This document shows, piece by piece, positions 47,454 to 59,300 of a stretch of DNA of 64,000 nucleotides. How positions within the stretch are numbered: the stretch's first letter is position 1; every line of letters starts with the position of its first letter. Under the pieces are notes generated by a model. It was given only the letters and a program-made list of their open reading frames with translations, did no database searches and was not told where the DNA came from. The stretch is from Balamuthia mandrillaris. Lineage: Eukaryota; Discosea; Longamoebia; Balamuthiidae. Location of the stretch: positions 117,501 to 181,500 of the forward strand of contig JAVKOQ010000077.1 in NCBI GenBank assembly GCA_031835245.1. Reading direction: 5' to 3'. A program made the translations under genes and the position numbers.

Positions 47454-50167
47454 TGTTGATGGGGGATAAACCCTGTGGATCAAGAAAGGGATGGCATGTA
47501 AGCGACTCTGGGTTTATTCACAAGAAAAGAGGTGTGGACCAAAGTGTGCTTTGAATGTGTCACAAGGAAAAAGGGAAAATAAAAAGGGGTGAGAGAATTC
47601 AGGATATCCAGGGAAAGTGTTAATAGGAAGTCATAATGATGCGAATTGTTGGTTTTCCAACATCACTGCCTTCCTAAAGAGAACTAACACCATTTGCGAC
47701 GTTTCTTGGGGTACTTCTTCCCCCAGTAGGTGGAGATGGGTTGCTGAGAGCCAAAGTCCTTGGCTGCAACCCAAGAGTTGTCTGAGTCGGGGTATCCTTT
47801 CCACAAGGTAGTAGTGGTCAGAAGGTGGGCCATCATGGTCGAGGATCTTTTCCACTTCATAGTGCTTGTCTTCAAAAGGAGTGTTGGGATCCATAGGCTT
47901 GAGAGCACTTGGAGGAGCCTTGTCAGGGAGTATGTCGCCAGTGATGTGTTGAAGAACATAGGCTCCGTTATTGGTGCAGTGGTGGATGATGAAGGGACCG
48001 AGAAATTTGGGGTCGATTTTAGAGTTTGCTGAGTCTATGAAGGCTGTGGCATGCTGACGGTTAAGGAGAATGGGAGTCGTGATGGGAGGTTCCACTTTGT
48101 CCTTGCAGTCGTCTTCTACATCATCATCGTCATCTGTGTGGAGACCTTCCGCGTGGATAGCTTCAGGGATGACTGCAGGGCTGGAATCGTCCGCAGTAGA
48201 GTCAGGAGTGTTGCCAGAGTGAAGGAGAGAGTTAGGTCGAGGGCAGCAAGCGCTATGTTGCCTTGAATTTCCTAAGCATGGCGGACAGCTTCCATGAACT
48301 CCTGCTTTGTGGTAGCATCCAGTGTGTTTGTAGATTGCTGGTTGGTTCCAGGGGGAGGTGTAGCTGGTGAAGGAAATGGTGACGAAGGTGGTGATGATGC
48401 TGGAGCCAGTTGCTGAGATGATGATGTCTGCGCTTGGCTAGAGTTGAGTGCTGCCAGCTGGCGAGGTTTACACTGATGACCAGGATGCCAGGGCGCTGAG
48501 CACTTGCGGCAGGTGTGCTTGTTGGAGGACAGAGGATGTCCTGAAGATGAGGAAGAAGATGAGGAGGACCCATTGTTGTTGCCATTGTGGTGTTGGCTGG
48601 TACTGGCCTTGCTAGGCGTTTGGGTGCTGTCTCTCATCTGCTTTATCCGTTTACATTCAGCTGCTGAGTGTCCAGATGTAGGATGAAGAGGGCAGCTGGT
48701 GCTAGAGGGAGCCTTGTGTGCGTAGAGATTAGCTTCAACACTAAGGGCGATCTGCACAGCTACATCGTACTTCTCTGCGTTCTGTGAGAGCAATATGTTG
48801 CTAACTGATTCCAGGAGACAAGGGTTGAGGCAGCATTTCAGCACGGCTATCTTTTGGGCTTCAGATGGCTGCTCAACCATCTGTTGAAGGATGTTGTCAA
48901 TCCTCTCAATGACCTTTCTCACTGGTTCCTTGGGTCAGTAAGTCAGCTTGAAGAAGTCATCATGGAGATGGGTTTCAAGTTCTGTGCTGCTGAAGTGGGT
49001 GGCATAGATGTCTCTGGCCTGATGCCATGGCAAGCGAGGTATTACTATGTTGTTTTGTACCCAGCTGGAAGCAGTCTTTGACCCTTGTGTGTGCTTTGCT
49101 AGGGCCATGTTCCACAAGTTTGGGTTCAGGTTGACAATCTGAAGGTTGTTCTCCAGTTGCTGAAGGAAGGGTTCCAGGTCACCATCACGTTCAAGGTTGT
49201 AAGCCGAAAGACCAGTCAGAATCTTAAATTCAAATGAAGAAGAGTCCGGAGAGGTAGGTCTTGCTGAAGGGAAGAATAATAGGCGTTCTGTAAAAGATAC
49301 ATTCGCTGCATGGTAGGGGGTGTCCGCTATGTGGGCTGGACTGTCGAAGAAGAGGCTCTCTTCACCTTCTTTGACCTTATCAGACTTGGTGTGTTGTTGC
49401 CGTTGGGCTATGACCACTTGGTTGAGCTTGGTACGCTTGAGGCGGTCTGCTATTTTGTTCATGATGGGGGTTAGGGTGTCCAACTGGTTGTCTGCATGTG
49501 CGATGGTGTTTGTGATGGTTGTCTCATAGTGCTCAAAGACGGACTCGTCTGTGCACTTGAGGAGGATATCAACAGCTTCTACAAGGTAGCTGATATTGGA
49601 GGTTTGAAGCTTGAGGCTGTTGAGCTGTTTGGAGAGGTATTGGGAGTCTTTCTGCTCTGCTTGCTGGAGAGTGTGATCCAGTTCCTGGATGCATTGCTCT
49701 GCGGAGTAGAGATCCTGTTTTGTGGCTGTTGATTGGGAGAAGATTTTATCCTCGTTGATTGTCTGATGTATGTACAGAGATTTGAGGAGCTTGTCCCATG
49801 AGGCCGTGAGGAGTTGGATGGAGGCTTGCTCCTTTTCAATGAGGAGATGAAGTTCCACAGGGGATGATCTATCCCAACATTGAGCGCTAAGCTCGTTGTT
49901 GTTGCTCATTGTGGTAGAGTTGAACCTTTCTTGCCGCTAAGAGTTCGCTTAAAAAATGTTGATGAGGGATAAACCCTGCAAATCAAGAAAGGGACGGCAT
50001 GTAAGCAACTCTGGGTTTATTCACAAGAAAAGAGGTGTGGACCAAAGTGTGTACTTTCAATGTGTTGCAAGGAAAAAGAGAAAATAAAAAGGGGTGAGAG
50101 AATTCAGGATATCCAGGGAAAGTGTCAACAGGAAGTCATAATGACATGAATTGTTGGTTTTCCAACA
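47454..50167 (-). mobile_element. Gypsy (Ty3)-type LTR retrotransposon fossil, pol mostly lost
   Basis: Terminal LTRs at 47454-47662 and 49957-50167 (TGTTGAT...CCAACA) match at roughly 93 percent by hand count, so the insertion is moderately old. AATG borders both ends as a likely target duplication. Reading on the minus strand, the gag region occupies about 48.27-49.9 kb, including a Cys/His knuckle-like stretch (CPLHPTSGHSAAEC, CRKCSAPWHPGHQC). The remainder near 47.65-48.1 kb resembles the end of an integrase with a GPF-type motif (LGPFIIHHCT) followed by a chromodomain-like segment. Protease, reverse transcriptase, RNase H and most of integrase are absent. The element is broken and cannot be autonomous. 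Confidence 0.75.
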
Positions 50168-50168
50168 A

Positions 50169-50610
50169 ATGATAAAAGATGAGAAAGAAGGCAACAGGGA
50201 GGCAATGAGGACACCTCAATTGACAGCTGGGCTGCCCCGATCATCACTGGTGATTCCTTGGGAAAAGGTAGTAAATATAGTATTGACTGCACTTGGCCCA
50301 GCAATCAAATGTGCTATTTGATGCAAGCCACAAAAGCTTCCTGTCACAGCGGCTGCTCCTCTTCACCCCATTTTCCATTCTGCCTATTTTGGTACACTAG
50401 AAGAGCGTACCCTAAGCACAGAGCAAGAACTGTTGGATGTGTTTGGCCATTATACAAGGAGAGAGTTCAAACATGGCTCCTATGCAGTGCTGGCTCCAAA
50501 TGTTACCATTGAGTATATGGCAAATACAGAGAAAACGTGGCTGAAGTTGAAGTATCGTGTTTACAATTGGAATAACGTACTTCAGTGGCCAGAAAGCTAT
50601 TTTTTTGAGG
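50169..50610 (+). pseudogene. Unidentified coding fragment beside the gypsy-type element
   Basis: Directly after the LTR one frame reads MIKDEKEGNREAMRTPQ up to VIPWEK. The same frame resumes past a stop near 50313 with PIFHSAYFGTLEER, FGHYTRREFKHGSYAVLAP and VYNWNNVLQWPESYFFE, ending at a GTTTGT donor-like site. The stop lies in a stretch that could be an intron (donor GTAGTA), but no in-phase acceptor was found. I recognise no family. It could be part of a transposase or of a host gene broken by insertions. GC content is higher than in the surrounding AT-rich DNA. Confidence 0.35.
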
Positions 50611-50732
50611 TTTGTTTTGGTTTGGTTTGGTTTGGTTTGGTGTTATTTTTTTTGTTTTCATTTTTCTACCCTTTTAAGCCTTTCTGCCCTTTATTTCTTT
50701 CCTCTAAAACTTTTTTTCATTTAAAAGGACTG

Positions 50733-51120
50733 ATGGACCTCTCCTTTTTCTGTCTCTGTTGAACCAAGGACCTCTCTGCTTTCTCCTCTGCTGGACCTTT
50801 CCTCCTCTATTGGGCTCTCCTTCTCCTCCTCCGTTGGACCTCTTCTCCTTCTCCTCCTCCATTGGACCTCTCTTTCTTCTTCTCCTCTGTTGGACCTCTT
50901 CTCCTTCTCCTCCTCCGTTGGACTCTTTCTTCTCCATTGGACCTCTTCTCCTCCTCCTCCGTTGGACCTCTTCTCCTCCTCCTCTTCCTCTGTTGGACCT
51001 CTCCTCCTTTTCCTCCTCTGTTGGACTCTTTCCCCTCCATTGGATGTCTTCTTCTCCTCTGTTGGACCTCTTCTCCTTCTCCTCCTCCTTTGGACCTCTC
51101 TGTCTTCTTCTCCCTTTTGG
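50733..51120. repeat. Minisatellite of about 30 bases, unit TTGGACCTCTTCTCCTTCTC
   Basis: About 13 degenerate copies of a pyrimidine-rich unit that begins TTGGACCTCT and ends in TCCTCC triplets, with unit length varying between about 24 and 39 bases. Open frames on both strands through it (Ser/Pro-rich or Glu/Arg-rich) are products of the repeat. Confidence 0.85.
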
Positions 51121-52141
51121 CTGCGACAAAATAGGTGCTCACACACAAATGCCTCCATTGTCTTCTCTGTGCTTGTTTGGCTTGAAAAAAAATAATAAAC
51201 CACAAACCAGAAAAGTAAAAAGTTGACAATTAAAAAAATGAATGATGTCAGCAATAATTGAATCAACCATCACTGACATCATCTTCACTAAAATAGGTCT
51301 ACTGATGTATTTTCAGAATTCCATTACTCGAAGTGCTTAATACTTTTTGTTTCCTTGTTCCCTTTGAATATTACTTAATATTATTTTGGCTCTATCTATT
51401 TGTGTTATTCATTCTTTTTAACAATTTAAAAAATAATGAACAAAAAAATAAAGAAACAAAAGAATTTATGCAATAAAAGTTTTTGATAATATTAAAAAAA
51501 ACATGATCATATGTCGCAGGATTAGGAAGGGACCTACTCAAAATTTCAAGGTTCAAATTTTCAAGGGGTGATTTTTCATTTAGTTTTACACAAATGTTGA
51601 AATTTTGTGGCAACACTGTTATGCCACTCTCCCATAAAACCTATCCCTATCTCTCCTTGTATATATATATATCTTTCTTTCATTTTATAAGGGTCTTTTT
51701 CCTACACCCATCAAGTTGGTGTCTGTTAGGTTGTTCCCCTACCAGCAGATGTTGTCCTTAGTTATTTTGAACTCTTTTTCTTCTTTTTGAAGTAAGGCAC
51801 AGATTCTGTGGATAAAGAAGGCTGTAGCAGTGCTTGTGAAGTGAAAAAAAACTACAAAGAGCACTTATATATATAAGGAGAGATAGGGATAGGTATTATG
51901 GGAGAGTGAAAGAGATATATATACAAGGAGAGATAGGGATAGGTATTATGGGAGAGTGGTATAACAATGCAAAACAAAAGCTCTTTCTTTCATTTTATTA
52001 AAGGTCTTTTCCCTGTAGCCCCACTATCATTGCTATTGGCCCAAATGCTTTGATTTACTATTGGCTTAGTAATAAAAATTTCATTAGTCCGAAATTATTC
52101 TTCGAATAAATTGATTAGGATTACTACCACGCCAAGAAACT
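51121..52141. other. AT-rich region with LTR-like fragments
   Basis: It contains two facing copies of the TGTTATACCACTC repeat (51617-51745 on plus, 51865-51966 on minus, the latter internally duplicated) and a further fragment at about 51970-52024. No coding signal was seen in the rest. Confidence 0.5.
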
Positions 52142-52220
52142 GTGTTCTGCTCTTTCTTTTTGCTCAACAAACAAACAACAACAACAACAGAATACCTTAC
52201 AAACCATGCCTTGACAATGA

Positions 52221-52925
52221 CGCCCACAAGTTTTGTGCGAGAAATGCAAAAAATGTTTCACACCACACTACTCCAGTCAGTGCTACACTTGCTTATCCAA
52301 CAAGGAGAAGTTCAATGGGTGCAAGCGCTGCTATGCTGCCAGGAAGCAAAACAAAGAATGTCAACGACAGCTACTGGAACAGCAGCAACAAATGGCAGTG
52401 GAGGCTCTGGAGCATGCTGCAAATGAACAAGAGCAAGAGCCTGAGTTGGAAGAGGAGCAGACGCTTTCCATGGAGGTTCCATCAAGCCCACCTGAGCAGC
52501 CCTCTCGCCGCCACTCTCAAGCCAACCACAAGGCCTTCCCAGACAACAAGCATGCCTGCTTTGCAATGCTATGAGCTCAATGCTTAACCAGCGCAGAGGC
52601 TGGTGCCAAAGCTTACAAAGCGGTCCTTGCTTGCCATGGCATTGCTGTTCATCAACCTTCTGCAGACACCATCCATTGAGCTACTGTGGAGGGTGGGATC
52701 TTGGCCGACTATGCTATGATTCGTCTGTTGGTAGAGTCCAAAGACCTCTGGGTAGGCATTGATGAGTCTTCCAAAGTAAACAGCCGGTCTTTTGTGGAGA
52801 TTGAATTTGCCAGCTCTCACCCTAAGCTTGGCTTTGTTCTCTACCCCGCTGCTGTTATAGAGGTTATTTCTCACACTTCTGAAAACATGCTTGGCTACAT
52901 TGAAAATACTTTAGTAGGTACTTGA
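52221..52925 (+). pseudogene. Cys-rich coding fragment of unknown family
   Basis: A first frame (about 52221-52574) has CEKCKKCFTPHYSSQC, CYTCLSNKEKF and CKRCYAARKQNKEC, a cluster of CxxC pairs that looks like a zinc-binding domain, then Gln/Glu-rich sequence. A second frame (about 52686-52925) reads LLVESKDLWVGIDESSKVNS, FVEIEFASSHPKLGFVLYP and ENMLGYIENTL. The DES stretch recalls transposase RNase-H-like cores, but that is weak. A possible further exon-like piece (HFHKELNQKGEEQG) lies near 53070-53136, where the LTR element begins. Either a broken DNA transposon or a disrupted host gene. Confidence 0.35.
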
Positions 52926-53136
52926 CATCTCTCTCTTTCTGTTTACCTCCTTCCTTTCTCTTCTACTCTCTCTCTTTCTCTCTCTCTCTTTACCACTTTC
53001 TCTCTGGTCCTCTTCTTTCTCTTTTGTTTGCTTTTACCACTTTTCATGCTAAACTTGATATTTACCACTTTCATAAAGAGCTGAACCAAAAGGGAGAAGA
53101 ACAAGGCCTGTCTGCTATTGAGCTTTGGGAATTTCG

Positions 53137-53393
53137 TGTTGAAATTTCTCTACAATGCTCCTATTACCCGCTTTCGCTATTTTCTAATTCCCCGATTTAC
53201 ACGATGTCATCATCCTTGATGCCATCCCTTTCCTTCCCTCTGATAGCTATGACGCTATCCTATTTCTCCTTTCTCCCGCTCTTATATTTAAAGAGCTCCT
53301 TTATCATTTGTATTCTAATAGACAGACAGACAATACACATCTTTTCTTCCACACATTGTTTCCCTTCCACTGCACACCTCTACTCTTCTAACA
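53137..53393 (+). repeat. Probable 5' LTR of copia element A
   Basis: The bounds are inferred from TG at the start, CA at the end, the short inverted TGTT/AACA termini and the abutting primer-binding site. The partner LTR lies beyond the window, so the left bound cannot be confirmed. Confidence 0.55.
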
Positions 53394-54216
53394 GGTTATG
53401 GGCCTGTAACTCACACACAAAATGACGACTCTACGCTCTAGCAACTCTCTTCCCATCTTTGATGGCGAAAACTACGAGCATTACCGCTCACTGCTTCATC
53501 AACAACTCAAAACGAAAGGCCATGCTACCATCATGAAGTTGGAAACCGGAAGCTCAGGCATCATCACTGCCCCTGCTGATGCCAGCGCAGACACTACAGC
53601 GTACAACAAGCAGCAACAAGATATCGGCAAGTGCTGCGAGATCATCACGCTTTCTCTGTCTCTGCGGATCCACAACTTTGTGTGTGACCTACCCTACCCC
53701 GGTGACATGCTAAACAAGCTGAACTCTCTCTTTCACCACATTGACCAAATCAAGGCAGTAGGTCTCCTGAAACAGCTAATGAGTCACAAAGTGAATGAAG
53801 CAACATTCACGTCAGACATCTCAACGTTGAAAGACCTTTTCAACAAGCTTACTCTCTATGCAAGCAAACCGGAAAATCCCATTCTCTCTGTCAGTAGTTC
53901 CACTCAAGTGATGATCGCTGTCTTCTGTCTTCCTGATGAGTACCATGATCTTTTTCGTGGGACTAACACTGCAAAAACAGTGGATGAAGCCCTGAACACT
54001 GCGATGGTGGAGTACTCTCACTGAAGCAAAAAGGGCGTCATACCGGAAGAACAGGCGCTCTTCACCAAAACTGGCAAACCTTACTGACAGAACAAAGGCT
54101 CCTCAGGCAGCAGCAGTGCGCCACGAAGAAAAAGGAACAAGTTCCCACCCTGCGAGCACTGTCAATAGCAGAACCACCCAAGCAGAAGATGCTGGAAGAA
54201 GTTTGGCTATCCATCC

Positions 54217-54257
<41 letters not shown>

Positions 54258-56092
54258 AAAGGAGAAGCGAAATGACAAAGGCAAAAGCAAGCAACCAGTG
54301 GACTCCTCTGATGATGATGAAGAAGCCTATGTGGCTCTCATGGCTCGAGATGAAGAAAATCTTCACTCCTCCTCTTCCTCCTCCTCTTCTATGTTGTCAA
54401 TAAAAACTGTTTACTGGTATCTTGATTCTGGAGCAAGCAAGCACATGAGTCCGCACAACGAATGGTTCACCGATCTTGATTTTCAGTATACTCAAAAAGT
54501 CATTTTGGGAAACAATCAGTCTGTCCCCGCTGTTGCTCGAGGCAACATCTCTCTTGTCCTTGACAGCAGTAAAACCTCCACAACACTTAAGAATGTTCTC
54601 CTAGTTCCAGACCTTACAACAAATCTACTCTCCGTGTCAGCTCTCACAGATGCTGGCTTCAAGGTTGACTTCAACATGAGCTCGTGCACCATCTATGACA
54701 GCAAGCAAAGATGTGTTGCTGTCATACCCAAGCTCAACAGAACCTACCTGGTCCGTGCTTATCACATCATCAAAGATGGTCACGCATACGCTTACTTCGC
54801 AAGCTCGGTCTCCTCCAAAGAGCCACTCTCCTCTACTTCGCGGCATCCCACAAATGCTCCTGCTTATCTGCAGCCCACGCCCCTTGAACTCTGGCATCAA
54901 TGTCTCGGTCATATCAACCTCAACTCTCTCTGTCGGTTACCTCTCCTTGTTAATGGCGTTAAATTCTCCAGCGGCTGCAGAAGCAAAACTCATCTCTCGG
55001 ATGTCCCTCCATGCCAAGCCTGCATCCTCGGTAAGCAACAATGAGTCAAGGCACCTAAGAAGTCCTCGACGCGTGAAACCGAAAGACTAGCTCTCATCCA
55101 CTCTGATGTCTGTGGCCCTATGGGTCCCTTGAACGGTGGCGCTCGCTATTTTGTCACCTTCACTGATGACGCTACTTGTAAAACTTGGGTCTACTTTATG
55201 AAACGCAAAAATGAAGTTCCTGAACACTTTGAACACTTCTGCACTTGTGTGGTCAAGCAGACTGGTGGTCTTGATATTCGCAAATTCCGAAGTGACAGTG
55301 GCGGAGAATATCTCAGCAAAAAGTTCAAGGAACATCTCAGCACACTTGGTATCAAACAGCAAAGGACAGCAGCAAATGCTCCTCATCAAAACGGCATTGC
55401 TGAGTGCAAGAACAGAGTCCTCATGGAAGCAGCATGTTGCATGCTTCAGCAAGCTAAACTGGGCGACCAATTCTGGGCAGAAGCAGTTCACGGCAAACTA
55501 CATAAGGAACCATGTGGGCACCTCAGCGCTTGATGGCAACATCACGCCTGAAGAAGCTTGGTCCGGAAAGAAACCTTCCCTTGCTCACCTTCGTACATTC
55601 GGTTGTTCTGCCTTTGTGCATGTCCCGAAGTCCCAACGAAACAAGCTTGCCCCTTGTGCCAAAGAAATGATCTACCTCGGTCCTGAAACAGGAGCCAAAG
55701 CCTATCATCTCTACAACAAGGCAACAAAATCAATTGTTGTCAGCAAGGATGTTACCTTTGTGGAAAGCAATCCTGTCCCCATTGATGAAAGTCCCTATGT
55801 AATTGTCTACCCTGGTGAGGATGATGACAACGATAGTGATGACAATGATGACGATGATGATGTCCCAGGCGGCTCCAAGACCTCTGCAAGCCCTGCTCAA
55901 AACGTACCTCATGCTATCTCCCTGAACAGCGTCTCTCCTCCAGGTCCTACTGCTACAACAGCGGCCTCTCCTCACAATGATGCTCAACTCATGGATCCCG
56001 AAGGACCCCCTCCACTGATATTGGACTACTCCCACAACACTGGATCATCCTCATCAGAAGCTCTGATTCCTCAGTCCAGTGCTCTAAGTGAG

Positions 56093-56328
56093 TGTTGGAA
56101 GGTATGGTCCAGAGTGCGCAGAACCAGTAGTGCAAGTGTGGTGTGTGTGGTCAAGTTCTTGTTATCACTGTTATTTTATTATCCTCCGAAGAGGTGTCTT
56201 ATATACTTATTACAAAAGAAATTTCATTTCTTCATTCTTTCTTTGTTGTGGAATTTCTGTGGTGTTTCTGGGATGTCGACAGGAATGCATTGGGAAAGTT
56301 CTGAACTGGGAAGTTCAGAGTTTCAACA
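56093..56328 (-). repeat. LTR of copia element B (3' LTR)
   Basis: 236 bases, TG to CA, adjacent to the polypurine tract. Near-identical to the copy at 60808-61043. Left border GTGAG. Confidence 0.93.
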
Positions 56329-59300
56329 CTCCCCCTCAATGCTGACTGGCGATGGATTGATAGTGTTCCAAGGATACTATACCTGTTTGCTGAATGAGTG
56401 GATCAAATCTCTTTTCCGGTAATGGCTTCGTGAAGGTATCCGCAATGTTCTTGTCGGAAGGAACATAGTGAAGGTCAATTTCCTTTGTCTGAATTCATTC
56501 TCGGATGAAATGATATTTGATGTCGATGTGTTTTGTTCATTCGTGGTGGACTGGGTTGTGAGCAAGCTTGATGCAACTTTGATTGTCCTTGTAGATGATG
56601 GTTGGAGAAACTTGAGGATGTTCGAGGTCTTTGAGAAGTCGTCTTAGCCATATTGCTTCTTTGGTTGCATGATATGCTGCGATGTATTCAGCTCCAGTTG
56701 TTGAAGTAGAGACGAATGGTTGTTTCTTCAAGTACCAAGAAATGGGACCTTGGCAGAGCTTGAAGATGTATCCGGAGATGGATCTGCGGGTATCGGTATC
56801 GTTGGCGTGATCTGCGTCACAGTAGCCGACGAGGATTTTGCTGTTTGGATTATTGCCGTCATAGAGGATGCTGTGAGTTCGAGTTCTGTTGAGATAGCGG
56901 AAGATTCATTTTACTGCTTTCCAGTGTTGGGTTGAGGGATCTTCCATGTAGCGACTGACCATGCTTACTGCGATTGCGATGTCTGGTCTTGTAGATGTCA
57001 TGGCGTACATGAGACTTCCAATTGCGCTCTGATAGGGGACTTTTGGATCAAGAGTAGGTTTGTTTTCTGAGCGTTTTGGAAGGAATTTGTCAGTCATCGG
57101 AGTGTCCTTCGGTTTCAAGTCGAGCATGTTGAAGCGTTGAAGGATGGTTTTGATGTATTTCGTTTGATGAAGGAAAGTTCGTTTGTTCTTGATGTCGCGT
57201 TCGACTTCGATGCCAAGAATGTATTTGACAGGTCCAAGATCTTTAATGTCAAAGAAGGATGCGATTTGTTTCTTGGTTTTAACTAGGAGAGAAGTGTTGC
57301 TTGCGCTGATGAGCATGTCATCAACATAAAGGGCGATGATGACTTTAGCTCCCCCTTCAACCTTGATGTAGATGCAGGGATCAGCGGTGCTTGGTTTGAA
57401 TCCAAGTTCTTTGAATCTGCCGTCAATGGTTCCATTCCAGACTCTAGCTGATTGCTTGAGCCCGTAAAGGCCGCGACGAAGAAGACAGACCCAATCAGGA
57501 TGTTGTGGGTCGATGTAGCCTTCTGGCTGGTGCATGTAGATCATTTCGTTGTTGAGGAGGCCGTAAAGGAATGCGGTGCAGACGTCCATTTGATGAACGG
57601 TGAGTTTTTCGTAGGTAGCAATAGCGAAGAAGGTTCGAACGGATTTGAGTAGAACGACAGGAGAAAAAGTTTTGAGGTAGTCAATGCCGTATTTCTGTGT
57701 GAATCCTTTTGCGATGAGTCGTGCTTTGTGAGGATCGATTAGCTTGTTGACAGTGTGTTTTAGCTTGAAGACCCATTTGCAGTCAATAGGTACTTTGCCT
57801 GGAGGAAGAGGAACAAGTTTCCAGGTGCCGTTCTTGCAAAGAGCTTTCATCTCTCTGTCTGTCGCTTTGCGCCATTTGTCTTTGTCATGTCATGACATTG
57901 CTTCCTTGAAGGTTTTGGGTTCGTTTTCATCGAGTATCCCAGCAACAGATGCTTGGACGATATCGATGAGGAGTTGTGATGGAGTACGCGATCGAGTAGA
58001 GCGTCATAGTGAGGAGTTAGAATCTGAAGATTCTTTTCCTTTATCCGAAGATGTTGTTGCTGATGAAGAAGTTGCTTCCGTTGAAGTAGATGAAGGATCA
58101 GATGAAGAGGATTGTTCGGATGTTTCTGCTTGAGATGAAATCGATTCCGAGGGTAATGAAGTTCCGCCTGGTAGTTTGTTGTTGTCGGTGTTGAAGAAGG
58201 GTAGAGGCGTAGATGGTTCGTCATTGACGAGAGGAGGAGGCGTGGATTGATCATCATCAAGTTGTTGATCCGCAGGTGATTCCGTAGAAGGGTTGTTGCC
58301 TTGTGATGATGATGAGGAGGAAGACGTTGTAGTTGTTGTTGCTCCCCCTGTTGTTGGAGCTCCCCCTATTTGCCGTTTTCCCTTGTTCTTTCATTTTGCA
58401 AGTCGTTTTTTCTTTGTGACAGGAACGTTGTTTGAGGAACCAGGAGTATCTTCTTGTTCTAGCGTTTGTTCCAAGTCGAATTTGAATGTAACTTGTTTCT
58501 CTGCAGTAGTAGAGGTTTGCGTTTGTTGTGAAGCTTTGTTTTGAGATTTGTTTTGCACTTCGAGTGGCGTTTCCTTTCGAGCGTCTTTTTGCATTTTGTT
58601 GGTTGAGAGCGTGAGTGGTGAATTGGTGAAGGAAACATCTCGGCTGATGATGACTCTGTTGGTTTTGGGGTCGTATAGTTGATGAGCGTTCGCGTTATCC
58701 TCAGGTCCAAGGTAGATGCACGGTTTAGAGTGTGAGTCGAATTTGTGACAGTTTTGTTTAGGAATGAGAGCGTATGCTTTGCATCCGAAGATGTGAAGAT
58801 CGTCGAGGTTTGGCTTCTGGTTGGTCCAAAGTTCCTCCGGAGATTTGCCGTTGAGAACAGCAATGCCGATTCGGTTGCAGATGTAGTTTGCCGTGCGTAG
58901 AGCTTCGCCCCAAAGTTCTTTGCCGAGTTTGCTCTGAAGAAGAAGGCAACGTGCTTTCTTGAGAAGAGTTCTATTCTTGCGTTCAGCCACTCCGTTTTGA
59001 TGAGGTGAATAGGGAGCGGTTCATTGATGAATGATGCCTTTTCGCGCTAGGTATTGGTTGAAGGCTTTGGAAAAGTATTCTCCTCCGCCGTCGCTTCTTA
59101 GAGTTTTGATGGTCTTTCCGGTTTGGTTGCTCACTTGCACTTCGAATTCTTGAAATCAGAGAAATACCTCATTTTTGTTCTTGATGATGTAGACCCAAGT
59201 TTTTCTGGTGAAGTCATCCGTGAAGGTGATGAAGTAGTGTCCTCTGCTTTTGGATGGAACTTTGATAGGGCCGCATACGTCGGTATGGATGAGTTGAAGA

